Of a stretch of 63,793 nucleotides of DNA, positions 62,931-63,793 are shown piece by piece. Below the pieces are notes generated by a model. It was not told where the DNA came from. It saw only the letters and a list, made by a program, of their open reading frames with translations, and ran no database searches. Source of the stretch: CAUSKK01 sp963532425 (lineage in GTDB: Bacteria > Pseudomonadota > Gammaproteobacteria > Cardiobacteriales > Cardiobacteriaceae); the NCBI GenBank assembly GCA_963532425.1, contig CAUSKK010000014.1, positions 1 through 63,793 of the forward strand, read 5' to 3'. The position numbers were made by a program, and so were the translations under genes. Numbering within the stretch: position 1 is the first letter of the stretch; the number at the start of each line of letters is the position of its first letter.

Positions 62931-63633
62931 AGCCGCCGAGATAGGCTTCCCTGATGCGGTCGCTGGCCAGCAGGTTGGTGCCGCTGTCGCTGTGGCTGAT
63001 GCGGCCCAGCTCCAGAATATAGCCCCGGTCGGCGATTTGCAGGGCCTTATGGGCGTTCTGTTCGACGAGCAGAATGGTCATGCCCTCGGCGCGAATGGCC
63101 TGGATGATGGCGAAAATCTGGTTGATGATGATGGGCGCCAGCCCCAGTGAGGGTTCGTCCAGCAGCAGCAATTTCGGCTGCATCATCAGGCCCCGGCCGA
63201 TGGCCAGCATCTGCTGTTCGCCGCCGGAGAGAGTGCCGGCACGCTGGTGGCGGCGCTCCTTCAGCCGGGGAAACAGATTTTCGTAGATATTGGCCCGGGT
63301 GCGCTCGTTGGTGGCCGCACTCTGGAAGAAGCCGCCCAGGGATAGATTTTCCTCCACGCTCAGGCTGGGGAAAATGCGCCGGCCCTCGGGCACCAGGGCC
63401 AGGCCCCGGCGGCAGATTTGGTGGGTGGCCAGGTGGCTGATGTCCTCGCCCAGGTAGTCGATGCGCCCGGCGCTGGCCGGGGGCTGGCCGCAGATGCAGT
63501 TGAGCAGCGTCGATTTGCCGGCGCCGTTGGCGCCAATCAGGCAGACGATTTCACCGGCGCCCACCTCCAGAGAAATGCCTTTAAGCGCTTCGATGGGCCC
63601 GTAGTGGGCGTGTAGATTTTCAATTTTTAGCAT
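62929..63633 (-). CDS. livF: Branched-chain amino acid ABC transporter ATP-binding protein LivF
   Basis: The 234-residue ATPase subunit powers branched-chain amino acid import with LivG, LivH and LivM. LKIENLHAHYGPIEALKGIS is the opening, Walker A is GANGAGKSTLLN, signature LSGGEQQMLAIGR, Walker B LLLLDEPSLGLAP, and H-loop LLVEQNAHKAL. It ends REAYLGG as usual. The ATG is at 63633. Its start region is duplicated immediately upstream, and livG would be expected beyond the window edge. Confidence 0.93.
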   Translation of the reverse strand: MLKIENLHAHYGPIEALKGISLEVGAGEIVCLIGANGAGKSTLLNCICGQPPASAGRIDYLGEDISHLATHQICRRGLALVPEGRRIFPSLSVEENLSLGGFFQSAATNERTRANIYENLFPRLKERRHQRAGTLSGGEQQMLAIGRGLMMQPKLLLLDEPSLGLAPIIINQIFAIIQAIRAEGMTILLVEQNAHKALQIADRGYILELGRISHSDSGTNLLASDRIREAYLGG

Positions 63634-63793
63634 GGCTGGACTCCCCGGGGCGCCGTTGGGCGGCAAGCGCCTTCACCGGCGCCCACTTCCAGAGAAATGC
63701 CCTTAAGCGCTTCGATGGGCCCGTAGTGGGCGTGCAGGTTTTCAATTTTTAGCATGGCTGGACTCCCCGGGGCGCCGTTGGGCGGCAAGCGCC
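63550..63793 (-). repeat. Tandem 122-bp duplication covering the livF start
   Basis: Units 63550-63671 and 63672-63793 are nearly identical. Each holds about 84 bp of livF coding sequence, the ATG and about 38 bp of upstream DNA, beginning TTCACCGGCGCCCAC and ending GGCGGCAAGCGCC. The second unit ends exactly at the window edge, so more copies may follow. The upstream ATG (63755) would read about 28 livF codons before leaving frame, since 122 is not a multiple of three. Confidence 0.95.

Overview
The window reads as the chromosome of a high-GC Gram-negative bacterium, most probably a gammaproteobacterium. It carries lptE, holA, glnE, parC, ubiA-type prenyltransferases, csrA, the yfjD-ypjD-ffh neighbourhood and rsfS-rlmH. 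A mevalonate-pathway gene (mvaD), a pair of complementary bacterioferritins and a rare bacterial choline/carnitine acyltransferase homologue make it unlike the enteric model. Cardiobacteriaceae is possible, but that is a guess. I see no phage, transposase, integrase or CRISPR array.

The dominant feature is a 10-bp perfect palindrome, GAAGCGCTTC. It occurs well over 100 times in exact form and many more times with one mismatch, against roughly 0.06 copies expected for a random 10-mer in 64 kb. It fills long gene-free arrays at about 2.2-3.5, 11.2-12.0, 17.0-18.4, 22.9-24.1, 35.3-35.5, 44.2-44.85, 46.05-46.24, 52.6-54.7 and 60.4-60.85 kb, one site every 25-70 bp. The longest arrays lie between convergent genes. 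Copies also occur inside genes (ffh, holA, lptE, ppc, parC, prfB), where they encode EAL or KRF, and inside hairpins, including a terminator. The palindrome has no stop codon in any frame, so the arrays produce false reading frames.

A second theme is micro-duplication of gene ends. The last codons of lplA are repeated three times downstream. The first codons of coaX are copied twice upstream and its last codons once or twice downstream. A 122-bp unit holding the livF start region is duplicated at the right edge. mvaD may hold a smaller 5' duplication, and two Sel1-repeat genes share an inverted copy of their leaders and signal peptides.

Layout: 0-5.6 kb has a 28-bp tandem repeat, secreted Sel1-repeat proteins and hypotheticals. 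5.6-11.2 kb has lplA, sixA-like, trpE and rpe on the minus strand, then birA and coaX. 12-16.9 kb has glnE-mvaD and divergent bfrA-bfrB. 18.4-22.8 kb has pdxY, a SIMPL-domain protein, and prfB coupled to the acyltransferase. 24.1-35.1 kb has a CntK-like racemase, small envelope proteins, an atypical NRAMP-like carrier, a His-rich protein, a DUF2339 membrane protein and an aldehyde dehydrogenase. 35.5-43.1 kb has yfjD-ypjD, ffh, tRNA-Arg, a TerD-family gene, then lptE-holA-CSD/DUF1294-rsfS-rlmH. 43-52.6 kb has membrane proteins, csrA with a CTG start, a winged-helix protein, ppc and copA. 54.7-63.8 kb has an orphan HicA-like gene, mtnN, ettA and parC, tandem ubiA paralogues, a candidate structured RNA and livF.
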